A program made the position numbers and the translations under genes. Positions 7,864 through 16,674 of a stretch of 51,824 nucleotides of DNA are shown piece by piece. The stretch lies in contig JBBATK010000013.1 of the NCBI GenBank assembly GCA_040398805.1, forward strand, positions 1-51,824, in the 5' to 3' direction. The first letter of the stretch is position 1. The number at the start of each line of letters is the position of its first letter. The notes below the pieces were generated by a model that searched no databases, was not told where the DNA came from, and saw only the letters and a list, made by a program, of their open reading frames with translations. The stretch comes from JBBATK01 sp040398805. Lineage in GTDB: Bacteria > Bacteroidota > Ignavibacteria > Kapaibacteriales > NICIL-2.

Positions 7864-10662
7864 TCAGGTCTTGGACGGATATTCTGCGAACAGACTCTTG
7901 AGTGCCGCACCTGTGGGAGAGGTCTTATGCTTGGCGACCTGTTCAGGAGTTCCCGTACACACCACGGTCCCGCCTTTGTCGCCTGCTCCCGGACCCATGT
8001 CGATGATCCAATCGGCGGACGCCATCACATGGACGTTGTGCTCGATGACGAGCACGCTGCTGCCGTTGTCGACGAGTCGGCGGAAGCAATGGAGAAGCTT
8101 CGCCACATCGTCGATATGCAGGCCCGTGGTGGGTTCGTCGAAGATGTATAGGACGTTCTTGCGGTTGTTATCATCCAGATGGGTGGCAAGCTTGATGCGC
8201 TGCGCTTCGCCTCCGGACAATACCGACGAGCTTTGACCCATGCGCAGATACCCCAGCCCCACCTCGCGCAACACTTCCAGCCGTTCGGTCACGCGTTTGA
8301 TGCCTTTGAAGAACTCCACCGCCTCGTCGATGGTCATGGCCAGGACATCGATGATGGATTTGCCGCGGAAGAGGATGGAGCGCGCTTCGCGCTTGTATCG
8401 AGAGCCACGGCAGGTCTCGCATTCCAGCTCGATGTCCGGAAGGAACTGCATTTCCACGACGACCGTGCCGGAGCCCTCGCATTGCTCGCAGCGACCTCCC
8501 GCCACGTTGAACGAGAAGTGTCCTGCCTTCCAGCCCAGCTGCCGTGCGGCTTGCGTGGCGGCGAAGGTTTCGCGGATGACATCGAAGGCCTTGGTGTAGG
8601 TCACTGGCGTGGAGCGCGAGGAACGTCCGATCGGCGACTGATCGACCATCTCGACATCACGGATGAGATTCATCCCTTCGATGTGTTCGCACTTGCCGAC
8701 GATGCCGTTGTACCCGCCCATGTACCGCTTCAGGTTGGCGAACAAGACGTCGTGGACGAGCGTGCTCTTACCGGAACCGGAGACACCCGTGACAGCCGTG
8801 ATGCAGCCAAGGGGGATATCGAGCTCCTTGACCTTCAAGTTGTTCTCATGAGCGCCCTGAATGGTGATATGCTGTCCCGAGCCCTTACGACGTTTGGACG
8901 GAAGGTCGATGCGCATGCGATGCGACAGGTATTTGCCCGTGAGCGACTCCGTATGCGCCATGATATCGTCCACCGTCCCTTGGGCCACGAGCGTTCCGCC
9001 ATGTTCGCCGGCACGCGGACCCATGTCGATGATGCAATCGGCGTGACGCATGATGTCGGTATCGTGTTCCACGACGACGACGGTATTGCCGAGATTCCGC
9101 AGACGATGCATGATACGGATGAGTCGCTCCGTGTCCCGCGGGTGCAGTCCTATGCTCGGTTCATCGAGCACGTACAGCGTTCCCACGAGCGATGATCCCA
9201 AGGACGTCGCCAGGTTCAACCGCTGCGATTCGCCACCGCTCAGCGTATGCGACAACCGGTCCAGGGTAAGATATTCCACGCCGATATCCACGAGCAGTTT
9301 CAGTCGCCAGCGGATCTCCTTGAGCACATGGGCTGCCACATGTTCCTGATACGGCGTGAGGACGAGGGAGTCGAAGAATGCCGATGCCGCCTCGATGGTC
9401 AACGCGACGACGTCGGGAATGCTCTTTCCTCCCAGATACACGCGGCGCGCGGAGGTGCGAAGGCGCGAGCCGTGGCACGCCGGACAGCGTGTGTATCCGC
9501 GGTATCGCGACAGCATCACCCGGTTCTGCACTTTGTACGACTTCTCCTCGAGCTCCTTGAAGTACCCGTGAAGTCCGGGATACTGCCGGTCGCCATTCCA
9601 CAACCATTCCCACTGCTCCTTCGTGAACGATGCCACCGGCGCATCCGCTCTGATACCCACACGCGTGGCATGGGTGATCAGCTCGCGGTTGTGCGCGGAG
9701 GATTGCAGGACTTTGAAGGCATGGATGGCACCGTTGTTCAGCGACTTCGTCGTGTCGGGGATGACGAGATCCTCGTCGATCCCCATGCTCCGACCGAAGC
9801 CCTGACATGTGGGGCAGGCACCGAAGGGGGAATTGAAAGAGAACAGTCGGGGCTCGGGTTCCTGATACTCCGTGCCGTCGTACGGACACGCGAAGGTGTT
9901 CGTGAACAGGTGCGTCTCGCCCGTCGTCACATTACGCATCACCACGCGTCCGCCCGTGAGCTTGAACGTGGCATCGATGGAGTCGAACAGACGGGACTTC
10001 GTGTCCTCGTCCTTGCGCAGGAGCATACGGTCCGCCACCACGAGCAGGTTGTTCACCGTGGCGGTATCGGGAAGCTTCTCCTCTTGCACATCGATGATAT
10101 CGAACGTGCCGTCGATCATGACGCGGGTGTACCCCAGGGCCACCAGACGGTTGAGCTCGGCCGCGAGGTCCTTCACATCGTCCTGCAGGCGGAACAGCAG
10201 GTAGATACGGTCGTCCTCGTTCCACGTCCACACGGTGTCAAGGATGGATTGCGGCGTGTCCTTCCGGACCTCGCGGTCGCACTCCTTGCACCGGGTGGTG
10301 CCGATGCGACCGTAGAGCAATCGCAGATAGTCATAGATCTCTGTGGTCGTTCCCACCGTGGAGCGCGGATTGCGCGTCAGGGTCTTCTGCTCGATGGCAA
10401 TGGCCGGAGGAAGTCCGGCGATACTGTCCACCTCGGGTTTGTTCTTCCGTTCCAGGAACTGCCGGGCGTACGCCGAGAGGGATTCCACGAACCGACGCTG
10501 ACCCTCGGCATACAACGTGTCGAAGGCAAGCGATGATTTCCCCGAACCGCTCACGCCGGTGATCACCGTGAGCTTGTTCCGCTCGATGTCCACCGACACG
10601 TTCTTCAAGCTGTTGACGCGGGCGTTGCGGATGCTGATGTATTTCTTACGTGCTTCCGACAT
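7864..10662 (-). CDS. uvrA: Excinuclease ABC subunit A
   Basis: UvrA is the DNA-damage sensor of nucleotide excision repair. It forms an ATP-driven dimer that loads UvrB at lesions. The 932-residue protein has the full tandem ABC layout: Walker A GVSGSGKSS at residues 36-44, the first zinc module with CPYD and CPTC near 257-285, signature LSGGESQRL near 480, a second Walker A GVSGSGKST near 627, the second zinc finger CEQC...CETC near 724-749, and LSGGEAQRI near 819 followed by FDEPTTGLH. The start was set at the ATG at 10662 (MSEARKK) because the upstream extension is not UvrA-like. It lies 98 bases downstream of the B12 receptor gene on the same strand but probably has its own promoter. Confidence 0.97.
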   Translation of the reverse strand: MSEARKKYISIRNARVNSLKNVSVDIERNKLTVITGVSGSGKSSLAFDTLYAEGQRRFVESLSAYARQFLERKNKPEVDSIAGLPPAIAIEQKTLTRNPRSTVGTTTEIYDYLRLLYGRIGTTRCKECDREVRKDTPQSILDTVWTWNEDDRIYLLFRLQDDVKDLAAELNRLVALGYTRVMIDGTFDIIDVQEEKLPDTATVNNLLVVADRMLLRKDEDTKSRLFDSIDATFKLTGGRVVMRNVTTGETHLFTNTFACPYDGTEYQEPEPRLFSFNSPFGACPTCQGFGRSMGIDEDLVIPDTTKSLNNGAIHAFKVLQSSAHNRELITHATRVGIRADAPVASFTKEQWEWLWNGDRQYPGLHGYFKELEEKSYKVQNRVMLSRYRGYTRCPACHGSRLRTSARRVYLGGKSIPDVVALTIEAASAFFDSLVLTPYQEHVAAHVLKEIRWRLKLLVDIGVEYLTLDRLSHTLSGGESQRLNLATSLGSSLVGTLYVLDEPSIGLHPRDTERLIRIMHRLRNLGNTVVVVEHDTDIMRHADCIIDMGPRAGEHGGTLVAQGTVDDIMAHTESLTGKYLSHRMRIDLPSKRRKGSGQHITIQGAHENNLKVKELDIPLGCITAVTGVSGSGKSTLVHDVLFANLKRYMGGYNGIVGKCEHIEGMNLIRDVEMVDQSPIGRSSRSTPVTYTKAFDVIRETFAATQAARQLGWKAGHFSFNVAGGRCEQCEGSGTVVVEMQFLPDIELECETCRGSRYKREARSILFRGKSIIDVLAMTIDEAVEFFKGIKRVTERLEVLREVGLGYLRMGQSSSVLSGGEAQRIKLATHLDDNNRKNVLYIFDEPTTGLHIDDVAKLLHCFRRLVDNGSSVLVIEHNVHVMASADWIIDMGPGAGDKGGTVVCTGTPEQVAKHKTSPTGAALKSLFAEYPSKT

Positions 10663-10760
10663 GGGAGTAGGGATGCGTGAGGCGATGATGGCCCGCAAAA
10701 TAGCGGGAGCGACCTCGCTATGCGGGGAAAAAAGTTCGACGACAGCACAGCGCCGCCACT

Positions 10761-12764
10761 CTAAAAGGTCCAGCCCACGGACATCCTGAACATGCGTCCG
10801 GGCATGGGGTAATTCGCCACGATCACATAGTCGGCACCGAGCAGATTGTCGCACTCCGCCCGCACACTGCCCATGCCGCCCGCCATCGACCACTGATACG
10901 CGGCGAAGACATGCACGGTCGTGTACGGTGACAGCGCCGACGCCCGAGCATTGTCCGTTTGCGTAAAGCGCTCACCACAGCTGTTCAACCCGGCACCGCC
11001 GCTCAACGGTCCGGCACTCACCATCACCTGCGCATACCCGAGCGTCTGTGGCGTGTACGGTACCAGCCTATTGATATTCCTCGAGCCGGACGTCCGGTCC
11101 CGCACGTCCTGCAGGGTGAATCCGGCGCGGAAGAGAAGCGTGGACGAGAGGCGGGAGACGAGGCCCACCTCGCAGCCCCTCGACCGCACGGAGGCGATGT
11201 TCATGGCAGACCACGTGACGGGACTCCGCGGAATGGCAACGATCTGGTCCTTCGTCTCCCGATGGAACACGGTGGCGCTCATGGTCGTTTGCGTGGCAGC
11301 TACCATAGGAAACGCGTACTCGGCCGTGAGCCGGACCATGGTGGCCTGTTCGGGCGTGAGGGTGGTTGAGCCGTAGTTCTGGTAATACAACTCATTGAAT
11401 GACGGAAGGCGGAAGGCCCGCGCGGCATGAGCGCTGATGTCCACTCCGTCCGCCAAGCGCACCAGTACCGACGCGCGCGGCGTCCAGAACGGCGCCGCAT
11501 CGCTGTTGGCATCCACACGAACACCGCCAAGAAGGAACACGCTCATGGACGGCGTCGTCAGCAACGGACGTGACTGCGCACCGACTCCGATGCCGATGCT
11601 GGTACGAAGGGCGCGATCGCCCGCACCGAAGCGCAACAGGTCCCCCCGCACCTCGCTCACCGTCGCATCCACCCGCACCGCTGCTTCGTCGCGCATGGCC
11701 GTGGCGTGATGCACGGACAAAGCACCGCCCACGTCGCGCGAGACGAAGCGGTTACGGAAGGGCACGCCCAAGAGGGACGACGACGTATCGGCGTATTGCT
11801 GGGTCTGGAAATTCCCGAAGGCCTGCCACCGGAGTTCCGTCGTCGCGGATAGCTGTGCAATACCGTTATGCATGAGGAGCGCCGCATCGTCATCGAGCCG
11901 CGCCGTCGACGTACCGATGTTCCCTTGCGTCACCGCATCGGGCGCGCCGCGACGCGAAGAGCGAAGGATGACACGGGTGGTGCTTCGCCACGACGAATCG
12001 TTGGTGGACACGGTCAGCATGCCATTAGCGGATGTGTAGTCGGCATTGGTGCGACGGAACTCCGATGTGGTGCCGAAGTTGGAAAAGGCGAAGGGATAAT
12101 CGCCGTGAGCACGGCGCAGATCCGCATCCGCCGCAACCACCATGCCGCGGCCCGCCGGCATGCTCACACGCGTTGCGATGCCGCGCTCGCCCCAGGAACC
12201 TGCATCCGCTGTGACACTCGCTCGCAGCGACGAGTCATCGGGGGTCTTCGATGTCATCATCACGATGCCGCCCATGGCATGCGCTCCCGAAAGGGTGGCG
12301 TCCACCGCATCGGTCACGATGACGGAACGGAGGAAGGAGGACGTGAAGGTGGAGAAATCGAAGAGTCCGTTCTGCGTTCCGTTGAGTCGCACTCCATCCA
12401 GATACACCGCCGTCTGCGAGGCGGCCGCACCCCGCAGGGAGACGGTCTTGATGCCTGCCAGCCCGCCGTAATCCCGCACGAACACCCCCGGCATGTATCG
12501 TAGTATCTCAGCCGACTGACGTGTCTGCATGCGCACGAGGTCCGAGTCGTGGAGCTCGGCACTGCGGGTGTGACCGAGCACGGCCGGGACGACGGGACGA
12601 GCGGACTCCGCCGTCACTTCCCGGAGGCGATACGTTGCCGTGTCCTTGCGACGAGGTGCCTGGGCGACAACGACGACACTGCCGACGAACAGCAACAGTG
12701 CACGCAGGATCCATTGTCTGCGTACACTGTTATCACGACGTCGTATGGGAAAAGCTGACCGCAT
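10761..12764 (-). CDS. btuB: TonB-dependent outer-membrane receptor, BtuB-like (vitamin B12)
   Basis: This 667-residue outer-membrane protein has an N-terminal signal segment (residues about 14-34) and a TonB-dependent plug domain (residues about 45-170, with VSLRGAAASQTAVYLDGVRL). A C-terminal 22-strand-type barrel follows, ending in the aromatic F expected for outer-membrane insertion. It would bring its ligand into the periplasm using TonB energy. The ligand is inferred to be cobalamin because the gene is second in an operon behind a cobalamin riboswitch and follows a BtuG-like surface protein. The barrel sequence alone would not exclude haem or another siderophore-like ligand. The ATG at 12764 was chosen because it places the signal peptide correctly; an in-frame ATG at 12794 is an alternative. 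No BtuCDF inner-membrane transporter is in the window. Confidence 0.85.
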   Translation of the reverse strand: MRSAFPIRRRDNSVRRQWILRALLLFVGSVVVVAQAPRRKDTATYRLREVTAESARPVVPAVLGHTRSAELHDSDLVRMQTRQSAEILRYMPGVFVRDYGGLAGIKTVSLRGAAASQTAVYLDGVRLNGTQNGLFDFSTFTSSFLRSVIVTDAVDATLSGAHAMGGIVMMTSKTPDDSSLRASVTADAGSWGERGIATRVSMPAGRGMVVAADADLRRAHGDYPFAFSNFGTTSEFRRTNADYTSANGMLTVSTNDSSWRSTTRVILRSSRRGAPDAVTQGNIGTSTARLDDDAALLMHNGIAQLSATTELRWQAFGNFQTQQYADTSSSLLGVPFRNRFVSRDVGGALSVHHATAMRDEAAVRVDATVSEVRGDLLRFGAGDRALRTSIGIGVGAQSRPLLTTPSMSVFLLGGVRVDANSDAAPFWTPRASVLVRLADGVDISAHAARAFRLPSFNELYYQNYGSTTLTPEQATMVRLTAEYAFPMVAATQTTMSATVFHRETKDQIVAIPRSPVTWSAMNIASVRSRGCEVGLVSRLSSTLLFRAGFTLQDVRDRTSGSRNINRLVPYTPQTLGYAQVMVSAGPLSGGAGLNSCGERFTQTDNARASALSPYTTVHVFAAYQWSMAGGMGSVRAECDNLLGADYVIVANYPMPGRMFRMSVGWTF

Positions 12765-12883
12765 CAGGGTGTCGGTGGGTGAATGAATCCGCATGGCCGC
12801 CGTTCCTCGAGCCACGTGGTCCGCGTTCCGATGCACGGCCATCGAGGACCAGGGACGTGGGCGGAGGTATCGATGGACGGCGC

Positions 12884-13993
12884 TTAGCGGTAGATGGCGA
12901 TACGCACGGGGACGGGTCCGACATCGTGTGCGTGCTTCAGGACGCCCTGCGCGCTGAAGTGCATGACACTGCCGTTACGACTGTAATCGACGGCATCGCA
13001 GATCCACACGGAGCCGTCGCGCGCATCCACGGTGAGTCCGTTCACGGTGATCCCTACCGGGATACTGAACAGCGGCGCTGGCGTCGGAGTGGCGAGCAGA
13101 GGATTGATCATGAGCACCTGTTGTGCGAGCACGGTTTCGGCGCTCTTACCGATCACATACACGCCGTTCGATGTCACATTCATATACCCGCTGCCGATGA
13201 AGGTCCACCGTGCCGTCTCCTTCAGCGACGCCGCATCGTATTCCACGATGCCTTGCTTGGCCGTAGGATTGGTGTAGAGTTCCTGATAGTAGGCGTAGAG
13301 ACGTTTCTTGTCCGGACTCAGCTGCACTTCGGTGACGTTCTTGCCCACGTTCAGCACGCTCGTCACCGAGCGGGTCGCGATGTCGATGACAGAGACGGTT
13401 CCCGCGCCTTTGACGGTGTCGCGCAGCGTACCGTAGCCGCTATTGGCAACGAACACCTGCGTGGCCGTTGCTGCGACACCCTGTGTCGCGGGCCCTGTCA
13501 CGACATGATCGAGCAGGGTCAAGGTGGAGGGATTGAAGAACTGCACGCCGTCGCCGTTGGTAGTGCTGACACACGCTAGTGTACCATTGATGATTTCGAT
13601 CTCCCACGGGTCGTAGGCGACAGGAAGGAGGATTGTTCCAAGGTGAACTCCCGTCCGTGCGTTGATCGCTTCGATGGCGTGCGACTTCGTCACGGAGATG
13701 AAGGCCGTATCGCCCTTGAAGGCGATGTCGTTAGCCGTACCACCGAGTTTTCGTGAGGCGTTGGCAGAGGAGAACCAGGAAAGGTCCACGGTATTGTCCG
13801 GCCGAATCCGGGAGAGCGACGCGTTATCGAGGCCGAAGGCACCCTGATTGACGACCATCACCGCACTGTCCAACGCGGGCGGCGGCGTGGCGTCGGGAGA
13901 GGAGGTGGACGTGCAGGACGAGACGGATGCGGTTGCAAGGACGAGTGCGCACAGGCACAGCACACGTAGGTGTGCGAAACACGAGTTGAGCAT
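12884..13993 (-). CDS. btuG: BtuG-like surface lipoprotein, YncE/DUF5074-type beta-propeller
   Basis: The 369-residue protein has a lipoprotein signal ending in SVSSC (lipidated Cys27). Repeated 40-50 residue blades follow (for example VSVIDIATRSV, IVEYDAASLKETARW and GLTVDARDGSVWICD), typical of YncE-like seven-bladed propellers. In Bacteroides, BtuG is a surface lipoprotein of this size and fold that captures vitamin B12 with very high affinity and passes it to BtuB. Here the gene sits between a cobalamin riboswitch and a BtuB-like receptor gene 119 bases downstream, the same functional arrangement. The family assignment comes from fold-level motifs plus context, not from a search. If it is not BtuG, it would be another cell-surface YncE-like protein under B12 control. 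Confidence 0.75.
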   Translation of the reverse strand: MLNSCFAHLRVLCLCALVLATASVSSCTSTSSPDATPPPALDSAVMVVNQGAFGLDNASLSRIRPDNTVDLSWFSSANASRKLGGTANDIAFKGDTAFISVTKSHAIEAINARTGVHLGTILLPVAYDPWEIEIINGTLACVSTTNGDGVQFFNPSTLTLLDHVVTGPATQGVAATATQVFVANSGYGTLRDTVKGAGTVSVIDIATRSVTSVLNVGKNVTEVQLSPDKKRLYAYYQELYTNPTAKQGIVEYDAASLKETARWTFIGSGYMNVTSNGVYVIGKSAETVLAQQVLMINPLLATPTPAPLFSIPVGITVNGLTVDARDGSVWICDAVDYSRNGSVMHFSAQGVLKHAHDVGPVPVRIAIYR

Positions 13994-14154
13994 GATGTTT
14001 GGACTGCGGGCCGTCTGCCATGGACGGCGAAGAAAAAAAGGGAAGGGATGACACGACTCCCGGGGATCGACGAGACGTCCCGATGATACCGCGGTCAATC
14101 TTCCTCATCTCCGCCGAATGGCGCGGCGGGGTGTCGGGTGACACGTGATGAGCA

Positions 14155-14312
14155 TCGTTGGCAGGTCTTCCGACTCGGGTTTCATCCTTTCTGTCTGCCT
14201 TCCCGCTTGTGGCAGTGGCATGAGCGACAGATCGTCTACCCTCACGGCGGCGCAACCGTTCCCGGTTTTCACGGGATTCCCTATTCTCTCCGCGTTCGCG
14301 GAGCACCAACGA
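14155..14312 (-). ncRNA. Cobalamin (adenosylcobalamin-type) riboswitch aptamer
   Basis: Read on the minus strand, this leader carries the conserved cobalamin riboswitch elements in order: GGTGC; AGGGAATCCCGTGAAAACCGG; GGTTGCGCC; the B12-box core GCCACTG; and the 3' core GAGTCGGAAGACCTGCC. The two ends pair as stem P1: TCGTTGG (14306-14312) with CCAACGA (14155-14161), seven perfect base pairs. The aptamer lies 161 bases before the btuG-like start. The expression platform is not obvious. A run of seven T (14033-14039) and a 6-bp hairpin (14010-14028) just before the start codon are candidates for transcriptional or translational control. Cobalamin binding normally represses such operons. Confidence 0.95.
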
Positions 14313-14322
14313 CATTTCGCGG

Positions 14323-14330
14323 CAAAGATA
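14323..14330 (-). promoter_or_regulatory. -7 promoter box of the B12 operon
   Basis: The minus strand reads TATCTTTG, an exact match to TAnnTTTG. Transcription would begin around 14316-14318, a few bases before the P1 stem of the riboswitch, which is the arrangement expected for a riboswitch leader. Confidence 0.7.
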
Positions 14331-14450
14331 GCCACAAGGGGGAAGTGGTGCAGCCGGAGTTATGCACAGGTCGGCTCCCTTTGTCATGTCGACACCGCAT
14401 GTCGGGTGACCGGCTCGCGGGTCACGGGTGCGCGAATCGCCGTCAGCACC

Positions 14451-14458
14451 TACTTTTG
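14451..14458 (+). promoter_or_regulatory. -7 promoter box of the glycosyltransferase gene at 14483
   Basis: TACTTTTG matches TAnnTTTG exactly and lies 24 bases before the ATG at 14483. It is divergent from the B12 operon promoter, about 120 bases away. Confidence 0.6.
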
Positions 14459-14482
14459 CCATTCCATTTCGCCTTTCCGTCC

Positions 14483-15370
14483 ATGACCCTTTCCGGCTTC
14501 ACCTTCATACGCAACGGACGTTCCCTTGGGTATCCATTCGAGGAGTCGCTGGCGTCGCTTCTGCGCGTGTGCGACGACGTGACAATCGCCGTGGGGCGGA
14601 GTGACGACGACACGCGCGACTACGTGGCCTCGCTCGGTGATCCGCGCTTACGGATCATCGATACGGTGTGGGATGATTCTTTGCGGGAGGGCGGACGTAT
14701 CCTGGCGCAGCAGACCGATGTGGCTCTTGCCGGATGTACGGGCGATTGGTGCCTGTATCTTCAAGGCGATGAAGTGCTCCATGAAGCGGACGACGCCCGT
14801 CTGCGTGCGGAGATCCTTCGCGCCGATGGCGATCCCGCTGTCGAAGCCCTTCTCTTCCGATGGATACACCTGTTCGGCAGCTATGACTATCAGGGAGTAG
14901 GACGTCAGTGGTACCGACGGGAGATCCGCGCCGTTCGGAACACGGGGAAGGTGATGTCCTGGGGGGATGCGCAGGGGTTCCGAACGCGCGAGAGCGATGG
15001 AATGGTGCGCAAGCTGCGGGCGCGACAGACCGAGTGCAGGATCTTCCACTACGGATGGGTCCGGCACCCGCGTCATCAGGCCGCGAAGGCTCAGGCCATG
15101 AACCGCCTGTATCACGATGACACCTGGATGGCGGAGAACATCCCGAGCGCCGATGAGTTTCACGCCACGTGCTACGACATCGCTCCCTACACGGGCGGTC
15201 ATCCCGCGTGCATGCAGGAACGGATCCGCCGGGACCGTGTTTGGACGTCGGCTTTCGATCCCGTCCGGGCCACCACACGAAAACCCTTTCGCGTCGCCGT
15301 GAGCGATTCTCTCGAGAAGATCACAGGCTGGCGCATGTTCGAATACCGGAACTTCGACGAAGTGCGATGA
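14483..15370 (+). CDS. GT2-like (GT-A fold) glycosyltransferase
   Basis: The 295-residue cytoplasmic protein looks like a GT-A fold transferase. It opens with a short strand (TLSGFTFIRNG) that begins the nucleotide-binding fold in GT2 relatives. It continues with VTIAVGRSDDDT and has LQGDEVLHE near residues 91-99 at the place where the metal-binding DxD-type motif is expected (QGDE). The central part (RWIHLFGSYDYQ) resembles uncharacterised GT2-family proteins. Donor and acceptor are not predictable. Three heptosyltransferase-like genes follow within 3.5 kb, so a role in LPS core or surface glycan assembly is likely. The start at 14483 is supported by an exact -7 box just upstream. It converges on the next gene with a 7-base gap. 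Confidence 0.75.
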   Translation: MTLSGFTFIRNGRSLGYPFEESLASLLRVCDDVTIAVGRSDDDTRDYVASLGDPRLRIIDTVWDDSLREGGRILAQQTDVALAGCTGDWCLYLQGDEVLHEADDARLRAEILRADGDPAVEALLFRWIHLFGSYDYQGVGRQWYRREIRAVRNTGKVMSWGDAQGFRTRESDGMVRKLRARQTECRIFHYGWVRHPRHQAAKAQAMNRLYHDDTWMAENIPSADEFHATCYDIAPYTGGHPACMQERIRRDRVWTSAFDPVRATTRKPFRVAVSDSLEKITGWRMFEYRNFDEVR

Positions 15371-15377
15371 CGGGAGT

Positions 15378-16523
15378 TCACTCTCCTGCGGTTACGCGCT
15401 CGGCGGAATTCTCCCATACCTCCATGAGCGCTTGCTCCGCCAGCTTCGGCGTGATGCCCGCCACGGTGTTGCCGATGACCGGTGTGATGACACGTGCGTA
15501 GGGATTGTGGGTAGGACCCCATTCGTCCGTTCCATGGGAATACGTGCAATACAATCCCAGCATCGGGGTGGCGAACGCCGAGCACATGTGGACGATGGCC
15601 GTATCCGGCGTCACCACGCATCGCGCGGATCGGACGAGCGCAGCCACATCCATTACGTCTCGCGTGGCGGGCACGACGATGGCCCGTCGGGCTTTCGCTG
15701 CCAACGCCTGCGCCCGTGGCATGTCGTCGGGCATGGCAACGAGGAGCGAGGCAAGGCCGGAGAGGGTCGACATGGTGTCGAGCATGCGGATGAATCCCTC
15801 GTCCGTCCATGCATTGCGCTCCGTCCGCACCGAGATGTTCACGATGCCGTATCGCATGGTTGGAAGTCCGTGCTCGTGAAGGAAGGCATCGACGGTCGAC
15901 CGGTTCCCTGCGGGAATAGGCAGGCAGGGGACAGCGTCGTCGTCACCGACAGCGCAATCGATGACATCGGGTATCACCATGAGGAGTTTCCGCAGAGCCG
16001 TACGCTCGCTCGCCGCCGACCGTGATTGCACGTGGAAGAGCCAATCGTATTTGTCCCCGCGATGCGTGGTGGCCGAGACACCATGACGAGCCGTCAGGTG
16101 ACTGCAGATGAGTCCGATGCCCGTACTCCTGTTCGTGACGCAGGCGATGACGACATCGTACGACCGGGAGCGCAGGGTGCGGAGCATCGCAAGGCGATCG
16201 AGCACAGACCGCGGATACGTGTGGACGTTCGTCACAGCGCCGGTGGCGCTTGCCACGCGCGCGTTCGACGCCGAGGCCAGGACGTCGATGTCCGCATGAG
16301 GAAGCAGACGACGAAGGAACATGATCGTCGGGATGGTGATGATCATGTCGCCGACGCGATCGGTCCGAATGAGAAGGATGCGTCGGACCCGGTCGGGGCG
16401 GAGGCGCGCTTTCAGCGGGGGATTGCGGATCACCGTGGCGAGCAGGGCATAGAGCGCCCGTTTGGGGGCCTTTGTAAGGACCCTCTCGGTTCTCTTCAGC
16501 ACTTCTCTCGGCGATAGTTTCAT
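15378..16523 (-). CDS. Family 9 glycosyltransferase (heptosyltransferase-like) 1
   Basis: GT9 enzymes such as RfaF/WaaC transfer heptose from ADP-heptose to the LPS inner core on the cytoplasmic face of the inner membrane. This 381-residue protein has the N-domain motif RTDRVGDMIITIP near residues 53-65. It also has the C-domain donor-binding motif VVTPDTAIVHMCSAFATPMLGLY, shown here in its key parts (TPDT, VHM, GLY). A basic N-terminal stretch of about 40 residues may associate with the membrane. It is transcribed away from two further GT9 genes, sharing a 151-base divergent spacer with the next one. The exact sugar is unknown, since the family also includes enzymes for other donors. Confidence 0.88.
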   Translation of the reverse strand: MKLSPREVLKRTERVLTKAPKRALYALLATVIRNPPLKARLRPDRVRRILLIRTDRVGDMIITIPTIMFLRRLLPHADIDVLASASNARVASATGAVTNVHTYPRSVLDRLAMLRTLRSRSYDVVIACVTNRSTGIGLICSHLTARHGVSATTHRGDKYDWLFHVQSRSAASERTALRKLLMVIPDVIDCAVGDDDAVPCLPIPAGNRSTVDAFLHEHGLPTMRYGIVNISVRTERNAWTDEGFIRMLDTMSTLSGLASLLVAMPDDMPRAQALAAKARRAIVVPATRDVMDVAALVRSARCVVTPDTAIVHMCSAFATPMLGLYCTYSHGTDEWGPTHNPYARVITPVIGNTVAGITPKLAEQALMEVWENSAERVTAGE

Positions 16524-16674
16524 GTGATACGGTATTTTGTCCGCGTCGGCACCGCCCCATCCCTCCCTTCCGGGTTTTCATGGGAACACCCCTGGGGACG
16601 GGCACTGCGGCCTTGACGGGCGGGCAGCAGCGACGGAACGGGTGTTTCAAAGTACAAAACGACAGCATTTCCCT

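Noticed and set aside
8179..10536. Long plus-strand frames of 338 and 429 codons
   Set aside because: Antisense to uvrA; no domain features.
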